NCBI GenBank assembly: GCA_902624195.1
Contig: CACNWV010000002.1
Span: forward strand, 41,610 to 105,609
Length of the DNA: 64,000 nt
Source: an uncultured Pelagibacteraceae bacterium
GTDB taxonomy: Bacteria > Pseudomonadota > Alphaproteobacteria > Pelagibacterales > Pelagibacteraceae
Reading direction: 5' to 3'
The notes beneath the pieces are model-generated. The model had not been told where the DNA came from. It was given only the letters and a program-made list of their open reading frames with translations, and did no database searches. Numbering within the stretch: position 1 is the stretch's first letter; every line of letters begins with the position of its first letter. Shown piece by piece: positions 27,633 to 36,240 of this stretch. The position numbers were made by a program, and so were the translations under genes.

Positions 27633-28970
27633 ATGTTTAAAAAAGTATTAATTGCTAACAGGGGAGAAATAGCTGTTAGAGTAATTAGAGCTTGTAAAGA
27701 GTGGGGTATAGGAACTGTTGCTGTTCATTCTGATGTAGACTCAGATTCAATGCATGTAAGACTAGCGGATGAAAGTGTTTGTATAGGGTCTCACCATCCT
27801 CAAAATAGTTATTTAAATATTTCGTCAATCATGTCTGCTGTAGACCTAACCGGTGCTGAAGCTATTCATCCAGGTTATGGTTTTTTATCTGAAAATGCAA
27901 AATTTTCAGAAATTGTTAATAAACACGGAATAAAATTTATTGGCCCAAGAGCTGAAATTATTTCTAAAATGGGAGACAAAATAGAAGCTAAAAAAATTGC
28001 AAAAAAATACGGCTTGCCTGTAATCGAAGGATCGGAAGGTGGAGTAAAATCTTTAGATGAGGCTAAATCAATCGGTAAAGAGATTGGCTATCCGATTTTA
28101 ATCAAAGCCTCGGGTGGTGGCGGTGGAAAAGGAATGAAAATTGTTGAGGAAGAAAGTCAATTAGAAAATTTATTTTTTACTGCAAAGTCTGAAGCTAAGA
28201 AATTTTTTGGTAATGATGAACTATATATTGAAAAATATTTTAAAAATCCAAGACACATAGAGGTCCAAATAATGTCAGGTAAAAACAAAACAGTACATTT
28301 AGGCGAACGAGACTGCTCTATTCAACGAAGACACCAGAAATTAATAGAAGAAACTCCAAGTCCAGTTTTGACCGAAAAACAAAGAGAAGATCTGTTAAGT
28401 AAGACTGTTAAAATGGTAGAACAAATTAATTACGAGGGAGCTGGAACTGTAGAGTTTATATACGAAAATGGAAAATTTTATTTTTTAGAGATGAATACTA
28501 GAGTTCAAGTAGAACATCCAGTAACAGAGGTCCAAACAGGGATCGATATTGTGAAGGAACAACTTTGGATAGCTTTCACTGGAGAAACTGCTTTAAATCA
28601 AAGTGACATAAAACCTAGAGGACACTCAATTGAATGCAGGATTAATGCAGAAGATCCATCAAAAAATTTTCAGCCTAGCCCGGGAACCATATCTGTATGT
28701 CACCAGCCCTCTGGTTTTAGAACAAGGGTAGACGGATCAATATTTCAGGGTTGTAAAATAACCCCATATTACGATAGTTTAATTGCTAAGGTGATATGTA
28801 AAGGCAGAAACAGAACTGAAGCTATACAAAGAACTTTACGATCTTTAGATGAATTTGTATTAGAGGGAATAACTACAACCATTGAATTACACAAAAAAAT
28901 CTTAAATCACAAAAAATTTATATCTTCTAATTTTGATACTAATTGGTTAAGTAAAGAAAAATTCTATTAA
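27633..28970 (+). CDS. accC: Biotin carboxylase subunit of acetyl-CoA carboxylase
   Basis: ATP-grasp enzyme that carboxylates the biotin of AccB. The 445-residue protein begins MFKKVLIANRGEIAVRVIRAC. It includes the glycine-rich ATP loop KASGGGGGKGMKIV, YIEKYFKNPRHIEVQIM, GERDCSIQRRHQKLIEE and FLEMNTRVQVEHPVTE, with all residues in place. It ends tail-to-tail with the DUF2155 gene in a 4 bp overlap. Confidence 0.98.
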   Translation: MFKKVLIANRGEIAVRVIRACKEWGIGTVAVHSDVDSDSMHVRLADESVCIGSHHPQNSYLNISSIMSAVDLTGAEAIHPGYGFLSENAKFSEIVNKHGIKFIGPRAEIISKMGDKIEAKKIAKKYGLPVIEGSEGGVKSLDEAKSIGKEIGYPILIKASGGGGGKGMKIVEEESQLENLFFTAKSEAKKFFGNDELYIEKYFKNPRHIEVQIMSGKNKTVHLGERDCSIQRRHQKLIEETPSPVLTEKQREDLLSKTVKMVEQINYEGAGTVEFIYENGKFYFLEMNTRVQVEHPVTEVQTGIDIVKEQLWIAFTGETALNQSDIKPRGHSIECRINAEDPSKNFQPSPGTISVCHQPSGFRTRVDGSIFQGCKITPYYDSLIAKVICKGRNRTEAIQRTLRSLDEFVLEGITTTIELHKKILNHKKFISSNFDTNWLSKEKFY

Positions 28971-29497
28971 GCATTATTACAACTAAGTAACTGTAAATCA
29001 TAAATTGCGTGGTCAAATGGAGTCAAGCTAGGATCGGAGGCAAATGTCCATCCGTTAAAAATATAAACTTTTTCGTTTTCACTTTTTGTTAAATCTTTAA
29101 CTTGCATATATGCTACGTCATCAATTTTATTATTTAGTTGTACCTTTCCGCATTTTAAGATCTTAATTTCTAAAGGACCATATTTTTTGACTTCATTAAA
29201 ATTTATAACAAATCTTGTAGATTTAGCTGTGATTTTATCTAAGCCAATTAGAGTTGCTTGATAAGATTTCGACTTTTCATAATTATTTTTTTCTTTAATT
29301 TTTTTATTAATAGTAACTTGCTCCGAATCCTCAGCAGGGTCTTCAAAACTTGGTTTGATTTTTTCAACATTTAGCAAAGTATTGCTTGTAATCCTATCCT
29401 CTGCATAAAATGGAAAAAAGTTCATATTAAAAATAAAAATTAAAATAAGATAAGTATTAAATTTACTTCCAAGATTTATATTTTTTTTGATTCTCAT
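28967..29497 (-). CDS. DUF2155 exported protein
   Basis: A 176-residue protein with an N-terminal hydrophobic segment (residues about 13-30, YLILIFIFNMNFFPFYAED), which is likely a signal peptide. The conserved DUF2155 core near the end includes VNFNEVKKYGPLEIKILKCGK and FNGWTFASDPSLTPFDHAIYD with paired Cys, suggesting a periplasmic disulfide. The function of the family is unknown. In alphaproteobacteria it is found near accBC and the NDUFA12-like gene, as here. It overlaps the latter by 35 bp. Confidence 0.8.
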   Translation of the reverse strand: MRIKKNINLGSKFNTYLILIFIFNMNFFPFYAEDRITSNTLLNVEKIKPSFEDPAEDSEQVTINKKIKEKNNYEKSKSYQATLIGLDKITAKSTRFVINFNEVKKYGPLEIKILKCGKVQLNNKIDDVAYMQVKDLTKSENEKVYIFNGWTFASDPSLTPFDHAIYDLQLLSCNNA

Positions 29498-29813
29498 TTT
29501 TTTTAATTTTTACAGGATTATACTTTTCGTTAGTACCAGTTTTATTTTCAGAATGTTTTTTCTGCCAAAGATATTTTTTATCTTCATTGGATGGAATTTT
29601 ATCTATTGTATGATGTATCCACAAGTACCAATCAGACGTTATTTTTGTAGCTTCTACATTATCAGCATATATTACCCATCTATCATTTTTTTTATTCTTA
29701 TAATATTTGTTTCCTAACTCATCTTTGCCCACAAAAATTCCTGTGAACAAAGTCTTTAGAAAAGTTCCAAAGGTTTGTTTATTCCACCAAGTAAAAATAA
29801 CTTTAAAGCTCAT
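29463..29813 (-). CDS. NDUFA12-family protein (NADH:ubiquinone oxidoreductase 17.2 kDa subunit homologue)
   Basis: Bacterial homologue of the mitochondrial complex I accessory subunit B17.2. The 116-residue protein has TWWNKQTFGTFLKTLFTG, a GKDELGNKYYKN segment, RWVIYADNVEATKITSDWYLWIHHTIDKIP and a Lys-rich tail. The family is limited to alphaproteobacteria and mitochondria, which supports the taxonomic call. No nuo gene is present in the window. It starts a two-gene unit with DUF2155 and diverges from the NrdJ-like gene across 100 bp. Confidence 0.88.
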   Translation of the reverse strand: MSFKVIFTWWNKQTFGTFLKTLFTGIFVGKDELGNKYYKNKKNDRWVIYADNVEATKITSDWYLWIHHTIDKIPSNEDKKYLWQKKHSENKTGTNEKYNPVKIKKNENQKKYKSWK

Positions 29814-29913
29814 TTAAGAATTATTAAATCCACACAATTATTAATTGCATTATTATACAATAGACACTTACAATATTTAATATATATCTGCAATATAACA
29901 GATTCCATTATTT

Positions 29914-30732
29914 ATGAAAAAATTTATTGTTGAAACTTACTATACCTGCACTTTCAAAACTATTCATACTCTTGATGATTTAAACGATAGTGAATTGTCA
30001 AAAGTTGATAGCAGAACTGACGGTAATGTTGAAGTAATTGACGTGAAATTAAATAATAGAAAAACAAAGAAAATTGGTAATGGTAAAAAAGAGAAAGTTA
30101 AAACTATTGAAAATAAAACCTCTGTGTCTAAGAAAACGGAGCCTCAAATTCAAATAAATAAAAAAACTCATGGCGAAAATCAAAACTTTCAAAAAATAAA
30201 AAATAATGCTCGTTTTAAAATGCCAGATCGAAGAAAGGGATACATACAAAAAGCTCAAATAGGCGATCATAAAGTCTATCTTCATACTGGTGAATATGAT
30301 GATGGAAAAATTGGTGAAATTTTTATAGATACAAATAAAGAAGGGGAATTAGTTAAAGCCATGATGAATAATTTCGCTATAGCTATTTCTTTAGGTTTGC
30401 AATATGGAGTCCCACTAGATGAATACGTGGATGCGTTTATTGATACTAAATTTGAACCTTCAGGTAATGTCATTGGAAATGATCGGATCTTAAGTGCGTC
30501 TTCAATTTTAGACTATGTTTTTAGAGAACTAGCTATCTCATATCTAGGAAAAGAAGAATTAGCTCATACGCCCTCTATAGCTACTTCCAAAAATATTAAT
30601 CAAGAGACTACAGATGATAAATTCCTAAAAATAGTTAAAAATATTACTTCTAAAGGGTTTGTAAGAAGTAATCTTGAGGAAAAACTTGTTGATCTCTCGG
30701 ACGTTAGAATTAATTTAAAAACAAAAAATTAA
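29914..30732 (+). CDS. Stand-alone C-terminal domain of class II ribonucleotide reductase (NrdJ/TSCPD-like)
   Basis: A 272-residue protein without the catalytic barrel of a reductase. Residues 1-50 form a conserved N-terminal part ([15 protein letters not shown], then [18 protein letters not shown]). A Lys-rich linker runs to about 100. Residues 104-215 ([83 protein letters not shown]) closely match the C-terminal region of vitamin B12-dependent NrdJ. The frame is intact, with normal composition. The job is unknown; it may bind or regulate a reductase encoded elsewhere. It is not a pseudogene remnant, since the N-terminus is of its own kind. Confidence 0.75.
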   Translation: MKKFIVETYYTCTFKTIHTLDDLNDSELSKVDSRTDGNVEVIDVKLNNRKTKKIGNGKKEKVKTIENKTSVSKKTEPQIQINKKTHGENQNFQKIKNNARFKMPDRRKGYIQKAQIGDHKVYLHTGEYDDGKIGEIFIDTNKEGELVKAMMNNFAIAISLGLQYGVPLDEYVDAFIDTKFEPSGNVIGNDRILSASSILDYVFRELAISYLGKEELAHTPSIATSKNINQETTDDKFLKIVKNITSKGFVRSNLEEKLVDLSDVRINLKTKN

Positions 30733-32519
30733 TTATCTTTCTTATCCTCAATTTTAATACCTAATTCTTTGAGCTGTTTTTGCTCTACTTTGGAAGGGGC
30801 CTTCATCATTAAATCTTGAGCATTTTGGTTCATTGGAAAAAGCGTAACTTCTCTTATGTTTTTTTTATCAGCTAAAAGCATTACAATTCTATCAACGCCT
30901 GGTGCAATTCCACCATGGGGTGGTGCACCGTAACTAAGTGCATTGATCATCCCACTGAATTTATCATTTACTTGTTGCTCGCTATAACCTGCAATAGAGA
31001 ACAACTTATACATTAAATCTGGAATATGGTTTCTGATTGCCCCTGATGAAAGCTCTACACCGTTACAAACTATATCATATTGATAAGCTTTAATATTCAA
31101 AGGTTTATTGAAATCTAAATTATTTATATCGCCTTGTGGCATTGAAAAAGGATTGTGACTAAATATAATTTTTTTTGATTTTGCATCTATTTCGAACATT
31201 GGGTAATCGACTATCCAACAAAAAGCAAAGTGACTTTCATCAATTAAGTTCAATTCTTCTGCAATCTTATTTCTTGCAATTGATAGAATGTTTGCTAACT
31301 CATTTTCCTGTCCACATGATAAAAATACGCTATCACCTACTTCTGCTTTAGTAATTTTCATCAATTCTTTTAATGCTTCCTCACCAAAAAACTTTCCAAC
31401 TGGACCTTTTCCTATAATTGATTTTTCTTTTGCTATTGTGAAATAAGCTAATCCTGAGGCTCCTTGGTCTTTTGCCCATTTATCGATGTTGTCAAAAAAA
31501 CTTCTCGGCCTATCTTTAGTATTTTTTGTTATTATAGCTTTAACCTTTGATCCAGATTTTACCAGCTTTTTAAAAATTTCAAATTTTATATCATCTCTCT
31601 CAAAAATATTTGTTATATCTTTTATTAAAAGAGGATTTCTTAAATCTGGTTTATCAGTCGCATATTTTTCCATAGAATCTTTATAAGAAATTCTAGGAAA
31701 TTTTTCTGAGATAATTTTTTTTTTAGAAAAGTTTTTAAACAAATTTACCATCAATTTTTCAACAACCCGAAAAATATCTTCTTGTTCTACAAAGGACATT
31801 TCCAGATCTAACTGATAAAATTCACCTGGACTTCTATCTGCTCTGGCATCCTCATCTCTAAAACACGGGGCAATTTGAAAATATTTGTCAAAGCCTGAAA
31901 CCATGACTAATTGTTTAAATTGTTGCGGGGCCTGTGGTAAAGCGTAAAATTTTCCAGGGTTAAGCCTACTAGGCACTAGAAAATCTCTTGCGCCCTCGGG
32001 ACTAGAAGATGTTAAAATCGGAGTTTGGTATTCTAAAAATCCAAGTTTTAGCATCTCACTTCTAATAAAAGATATAACTTTTGATCTTAGTACAATATTT
32101 TTATGAATTTCCTCTCTTCTTAAATCTAAAAACCTATACTTTAACCTTATATCTTCTGGGTAGTCCTGTTCTCCAAATACTGGAATTGGTAATTCTTTTG
32201 CATTAGATAAAATATCAACTAACTCAATAATTACTTCCACTTTCCCAGTTTTAAGATCAAAATTTTCTGTACCTTTTTCTCTTTTAACAACTTTACCAGT
32301 AATTTTTAAAACAGACTCTGGTCGGATTTTTTCTAAGCTAGAAAAAAAACGGTTATTTTTTTCAATAACGCATTGTGTTATACCGTAATGATCCCTAAGA
32401 TCTATAAAAAGTAAATTTCCATGATCTCTTTTTCTGTGAAGCCAGCCTGATAAAATAACAGTCTTGTCGATATCCTTCTCTGTTAATTCTATACAAGTAT
32501 GCGTTCTATATTTATTCAT
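30729..32519 (-). CDS. aspS: Aspartyl-tRNA synthetase
   Basis: Class IIb synthetase of 596 residues, bacterial type with the GAD insertion. The N-terminal OB-fold ([31 protein letters not shown]) binds the anticodon. Motif 2 is [25 protein letters not shown], and the C-terminal motif 3 region is [20 protein letters not shown]. It could be discriminating or non-discriminating (Asp/Asn); this cannot be decided by eye. It overlaps the end of hda by 8 bp. Confidence 0.97.
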   Translation of the reverse strand: MNKYRTHTCIELTEKDIDKTVILSGWLHRKRDHGNLLFIDLRDHYGITQCVIEKNNRFFSSLEKIRPESVLKITGKVVKREKGTENFDLKTGKVEVIIELVDILSNAKELPIPVFGEQDYPEDIRLKYRFLDLRREEIHKNIVLRSKVISFIRSEMLKLGFLEYQTPILTSSSPEGARDFLVPSRLNPGKFYALPQAPQQFKQLVMVSGFDKYFQIAPCFRDEDARADRSPGEFYQLDLEMSFVEQEDIFRVVEKLMVNLFKNFSKKKIISEKFPRISYKDSMEKYATDKPDLRNPLLIKDITNIFERDDIKFEIFKKLVKSGSKVKAIITKNTKDRPRSFFDNIDKWAKDQGASGLAYFTIAKEKSIIGKGPVGKFFGEEALKELMKITKAEVGDSVFLSCGQENELANILSIARNKIAEELNLIDESHFAFCWIVDYPMFEIDAKSKKIIFSHNPFSMPQGDINNLDFNKPLNIKAYQYDIVCNGVELSSGAIRNHIPDLMYKLFSIAGYSEQQVNDKFSGMINALSYGAPPHGGIAPGVDRIVMLLADKKNIREVTLFPMNQNAQDLMMKAPSKVEQKQLKELGIKIEDKKDN

Positions 32520-33174
32520 TTTTTTCTAATACTTTTTTTATTAAATTAATATTTATTGATTTTCCAGATGATAATGAAAATTCATCAACATCCTTTAATA
32601 ATTTAAACATTTTATCATAAGATCTTTCTACATTCTTAATAATAAAAGTTGATATCTTAGGGTCTATTTCAATCTGTTTGTCCGAAAAAGATTTTGAGAT
32701 AATTACTTGAAGCAAATCATCTGGTGGCAACTCAATACCAATAAATAAGAAACTATTAATTCTAGATTTCAAATCAGGTATCGAAAACTTGAATTGTTTT
32801 AAAGGTATCGTGCTATTTATTAAAACATAGTTCTCAAATTGTTTTGATTGATTTAGTAAAGAATAAAAAAGCTTTTGATTAATGTTATCATAATAATTGT
32901 CAATTATAAGACATTTTATTTTTTTTAGATTTTCAACAGTATTATCGTTTACCTCCGCTGCATCTATAATTTTTATTTTATCAATTTTTTTTTCTAATAT
33001 CTTTGAAAGATGAGTTTTGCCACAGCCTGAAACTCCAAAAATATTGAGCCATTTATTAGTCCAATTTGGCCAACTTTCGATTAACTTATAAGCTGAGAAG
33101 TTGTTTGAAGAAACATAAAAATCTTGCTCATAATATTTAGTTTTAAATGGAAATTTTAAAATTAATTGACTCAT
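32512..33174 (-). CDS. hda: HdaA/Hda-like, DnaA-related regulatory inactivator
   Basis: Shortened DnaA homologue that, with the sliding clamp, promotes hydrolysis of DnaA-bound ATP after initiation. From the ATG at 33174 it has 220 residues. It begins MSQLILKFPF, resembling the clamp-binding QL(x)LxF motif. Walker A is GVSGCGKTHL, Walker B is CLIIDNYYD (the DN form of Hda), and there is a sensor region with DLKSRINSF. It lacks DnaA domain IV, so it is not DnaA. The start overlaps the DUF2066 stop as ATGA. Neighbourhood with purM and DUF2066 is that of alphaproteobacterial hdaA. Confidence 0.88.
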   Translation of the reverse strand: MSQLILKFPFKTKYYEQDFYVSSNNFSAYKLIESWPNWTNKWLNIFGVSGCGKTHLSKILEKKIDKIKIIDAAEVNDNTVENLKKIKCLIIDNYYDNINQKLFYSLLNQSKQFENYVLINSTIPLKQFKFSIPDLKSRINSFLFIGIELPPDDLLQVIISKSFSDKQIEIDPKISTFIIKNVERSYDKMFKLLKDVDEFSLSSGKSININLIKKVLEKNE

Positions 33175-34223
33175 TTTAATATTTCTACATTCCATTGTTC
33201 GTCTTTTAATTCTAAATTTATATTTCTGCTTTTTAATTGACTGATTATTTTATTAATTTTACCAAGATATTTAATTTTAAGATTTACATAATTATTATTT
33301 AATTCCTGAACATATATACTTTCAATAAGCTCAATATCATTTAATCTTTTGTTTAATTCAACTAAGTTGCTCTTTTTTGAGGATAACAATTTTACATTGA
33401 TAAAAGATGGTGTTCTTATATCTATTAAATTTTGAGATTTTACAAGGCCAATTATCTCATTTTTAACATCTCTAATAATTTTTTCATAATATTGATCCTG
33501 GTTTAAATTCAATTTTTTTATCTTTAAACTTTTATTAATATCTTTTCCCATGATATTTGTTTTTAAGAATATTTTTTCTATTTCAGAGTTATTTTCCTCG
33601 ATTAAAACCAAAGCGGTATTTTTATCGGAGTATTCGGTAAAAATTTTCTTTAGCTGAATGCTCAATAAATTTTCATAATTTGAGTTTAATAGTTGTAAAA
33701 CTTCTATATTTTCAATCGGTAAAATAAATTCTACAAAATCGTCATTACTTTTAAAATTCCATTTATCATAAAAGTAGTTTTGATTATAAATGTACAATTG
33801 ATCATTTTTTTTCAATATTGGAAGTATAAATAATTCATCATAAGATACGTCTGAATATAAAATTTCTTTTGTAAAAAATAAATCATGTATTTTATCTTGA
33901 TCAAAAGCGATATTAAAAAATACTTTATTTTTATCCTTGTCATCTTTTTTTTTTGTATCAATGATTTGATAATAAGAAATTAATTCTTTAATTTGTAAAA
34001 TATCCAAATCGCCTAACTTTTTTTCATCATTTTGCAGAAGAACTTTGTTTATAAGTTCCCTAAATCCCTTTTTAATGGCTTCATTCGCTAAAATTTCTGT
34101 ATTGCTAGTTGTTTTTTTTGTTATTTCAACATTATTAACATAAAATAAGTTACTTGCAGATAAATTGTTTCCAGTTTTTATTAAAATAACTAAAATGAAA
34201 ATAATTAATTTTAAACTTTTCAT
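33171..34223 (-). CDS. DUF2066 exported protein
   Basis: A 350-residue protein of unknown role. It has an N-terminal signal peptide (KLIIFILVILIKTGNNLSASN). The DUF2066 core runs from about residue 26 to 290, with VNNVEITKKTTSNTEILANEAIKKGFRELI at the start. The remainder is beta-rich and AT-biased. It is probably periplasmic. Its start is only 24 bp from the divergent purM start, and its stop overlaps hda, so DUF2066-hda-aspS form one unit. Confidence 0.75.
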   Translation of the reverse strand: MKSLKLIIFILVILIKTGNNLSASNLFYVNNVEITKKTTSNTEILANEAIKKGFRELINKVLLQNDEKKLGDLDILQIKELISYYQIIDTKKKDDKDKNKVFFNIAFDQDKIHDLFFTKEILYSDVSYDELFILPILKKNDQLYIYNQNYFYDKWNFKSNDDFVEFILPIENIEVLQLLNSNYENLLSIQLKKIFTEYSDKNTALVLIEENNSEIEKIFLKTNIMGKDINKSLKIKKLNLNQDQYYEKIIRDVKNEIIGLVKSQNLIDIRTPSFINVKLLSSKKSNLVELNKRLNDIELIESIYVQELNNNYVNLKIKYLGKINKIISQLKSRNINLELKDEQWNVEILK

Positions 34224-34247
34224 AAAAAATAAATATCATTTTTGCCA

Positions 34248-35276
34248 ATGAAAAAAATTAAAAATAGTTACAAAAAAAGTGGTGTAAATATTTCATTAGC
34301 TAATGATTTCATAAAGCATATATCCGGAATATCAAAAAAGTTTGTCAAAAAAGGGAATAATTCATTCGATAAAGAAAATATTGGCGGGTTTGGTTCATTT
34401 TTTGACATAAGTAAAATTGGAATTAAAGACCCTGTAATTGTTTCATGTACTGATGGTGTTGGTACTAAAATTGACTTAGCTGATAAATTTAAAAGATATA
34501 ATACAATAGGTATTGATTTAGTGGCGATGTGCGTAAATGATTTAATAGTTCAAGGAGCTAAACCATTATTTTTTCTTGATTATATTGCAGTAGACAAATT
34601 AAATTTAAAAAAATCAAAAAAAATTTTAAGTGGAATTCTTAAAGGATGTTTATTATCTGAATGCAGTTTAATCGGTGGGGAGACTGCAGAGATGCCTGGT
34701 ATTTATAAAAAAAATAAGTTTGACCTTGCTGGTTTCAGTGTTGGTATAGTTTCAAAAAGTAAAATTTTGAGTAAAAAAAATGTAAAGAATAAAGATATAA
34801 TTTTAGCAGTCCCTTCAAGTGGCCTACACTCAAATGGTTATTCTTTAGTTAGATCAGTCCTAAAAAAAACAAAAATCAATAATAATCTTAAGAAAGAACT
34901 TTTAAAGCCAACTAAAATTTATTCGAAAGAAATTTTAAAACTTAATGAAAAAAAATTAATTAATGCTGCCGCTCATATTACTGGTGGTGGGCTAGTTGAA
35001 AACTTGCTTAGATCTGTCCCAGATAAACTATCTATTAATATTGATTTATCAAAAATAAAAATAAAAAAAATTTTTAAATGGCTAAAAGCTAAAGATATTT
35101 CAGATGATGAAATGATGAGAACATTTAATTGTGGAATTGGTTTTTGTTTAATTGTGTCAAAAAGAAATATTCATAAAGTAAAAAAATATTTTTCTAAGGA
35201 GTTTGTGCCTTATGAGATTGGTTATGTTTCTAGAAACATGGATCGTATAAAATTAATTAATAGTTTAAGATGGTAA
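34248..35276 (+). CDS. purM: Phosphoribosylformylglycinamidine cyclo-ligase
   Basis: AIR synthetase of the purine pathway, 342 residues from the ATG at 34248 (an in-frame TTG two codons earlier is less likely). It shows YKKSGVNISLANDFI, GGFGSFFDI, SCTDGVGTKIDLA, AMCVNDLIVQGAKPLFFLDY, GGETAEMPG, AVPSSGLHSNGYSL and ITGGGLVENLLR. It overlaps purN by 7 bp, the standard purM-purN pair. Confidence 0.97.
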   Translation: MKKIKNSYKKSGVNISLANDFIKHISGISKKFVKKGNNSFDKENIGGFGSFFDISKIGIKDPVIVSCTDGVGTKIDLADKFKRYNTIGIDLVAMCVNDLIVQGAKPLFFLDYIAVDKLNLKKSKKILSGILKGCLLSECSLIGGETAEMPGIYKKNKFDLAGFSVGIVSKSKILSKKNVKNKDIILAVPSSGLHSNGYSLVRSVLKKTKINNNLKKELLKPTKIYSKEILKLNEKKLINAAAHITGGGLVENLLRSVPDKLSINIDLSKIKIKKIFKWLKAKDISDDEMMRTFNCGIGFCLIVSKRNIHKVKKYFSKEFVPYEIGYVSRNMDRIKLINSLRW

Positions 35277-35833
35277 AAAAGAATACATGTATATTCATTT
35301 CTGGTAAAGGATCAAATTTAAAAAATTTGATTAATAAATCTAGAGATTATAACTTTCCGATAAATATAAAACTTGTGATAAGTAACAACGTTAACGCTGA
35401 AGGTATTAAATATGCAAAAAAAAATTCAATTCCTTTTATGTACATTAATACTAGAGTGAGAAACTTTGAGTATAGAATAATTGAAGAATTAAAAAAACGA
35501 AAAATATCCTTAATTTGCCTTGCTGGATATATGAAAATTTTATCAAATAAATTCATAAAATTGTTTAAGAATAATATAATCAATATTCATCCATCGCTTC
35601 TTCCAAAATTTAAGGGATTAAATACTTTTGCTAGGGTCTTGAAAGAAAAAGAGATAAAGACTGGTTGCACAGTCCATTTTGTAAATGAAAAGCTTGATGG
35701 TGGAAAAATAATTACTCAAAAAAAATTTTTTTTAAAACCGAATGATAAAGAGTCGGATCTTAAGATCAAAACACAAAAACTGGAATATTTGGCTTTTCCT
35801 GAGGCAATAATAAAATTGTATAGGAAAGGTTAG
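35270..35833 (+). CDS. purN: Phosphoribosylglycinamide formyltransferase PurN
   Basis: Adds a formyl group from 10-formyl-THF to GAR. The 187-residue enzyme has FISGKGSNLKNLI, LICLAGYMKIL, NIINIHPSLLPKFKG with the catalytic Asn-His, and GCTVHFVNEKLDGGKII with the catalytic Asp. It is slightly shorter at the C-terminus than E. coli PurN, but the active site is complete. It ends tail-to-tail with ndk in a 4 bp overlap. Confidence 0.96.
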   Translation: MVKKNTCIFISGKGSNLKNLINKSRDYNFPINIKLVISNNVNAEGIKYAKKNSIPFMYINTRVRNFEYRIIEELKKRKISLICLAGYMKILSNKFIKLFKNNIINIHPSLLPKFKGLNTFARVLKEKEIKTGCTVHFVNEKLDGGKIITQKKFFLKPNDKESDLKIKTQKLEYLAFPEAIIKLYRKG

Positions 35834-36240
35834 GATTTAAAAAAAAAGCTTATCTCTTTTTTTGCGTTTTCTAATGAATCTGAACCATGTACAGAATTTT
35901 TATCAATTGAAATTCCGAAAAGTTTTCTAATAGTATTATCTTCAGCTTTTTTTGGATCTGTTGCACCCATTAATTTTCGATTGACTGATACTGCATCATC
36001 CCCCTCTAAAATCATTACAAATATTGGTCCAGACGAAAGGTATGAGCATAAGTCATTATAAAAAGGTTTTGATTGATGAACTTTGTAAAATTCTGCAGCC
36101 TCATCTTTTGTAATTTGTATTTTTTTACTTTCTTTAATGTTCAAGTTTTTTTCAATAAAAATTTTTTTTATTTCTTCTATTAGATTTCTCTCAACTGCAT
36201 CTGGTTTAATTATTGATAGCGTTTGTTCCATTTTACTCAT
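35830..36240 (-). CDS. ndk: Nucleoside diphosphate kinase
   Basis: Equilibrates nucleoside di- and triphosphates through a phosphohistidine. The 136-residue protein has TLSIIKPDAVERNL, the Kpn-loop region LMGATDPKKAEDNTIRKLFG and the active His118 in NSVHGSDS. The start overlaps the pepA stop by 8 bp. Two nearby Met codons (1 and 4) are possible starts. Confidence 0.97.
   Translation of the reverse strand: MSKMEQTLSIIKPDAVERNLIEEIKKIFIEKNLNIKESKKIQITKDEAAEFYKVHQSKPFYNDLCSYLSSGPIFVMILEGDDAVSVNRKLMGATDPKKAEDNTIRKLFGISIDKNSVHGSDSLENAKKEISFFFKS

Noticed and set aside
29914..30732. Degraded remnant of a nrdJ gene
   Set aside because: The frame is intact over 272 codons, the N-terminal part is not NrdJ-like, and key stretches are well kept.
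33175..33195. Seven-residue upstream extension of hda
   Set aside because: It lies in DUF2066 coding sequence; the ATGA-coupled ATG at 33174 starts at the clamp-binding-like MSQLILKF.
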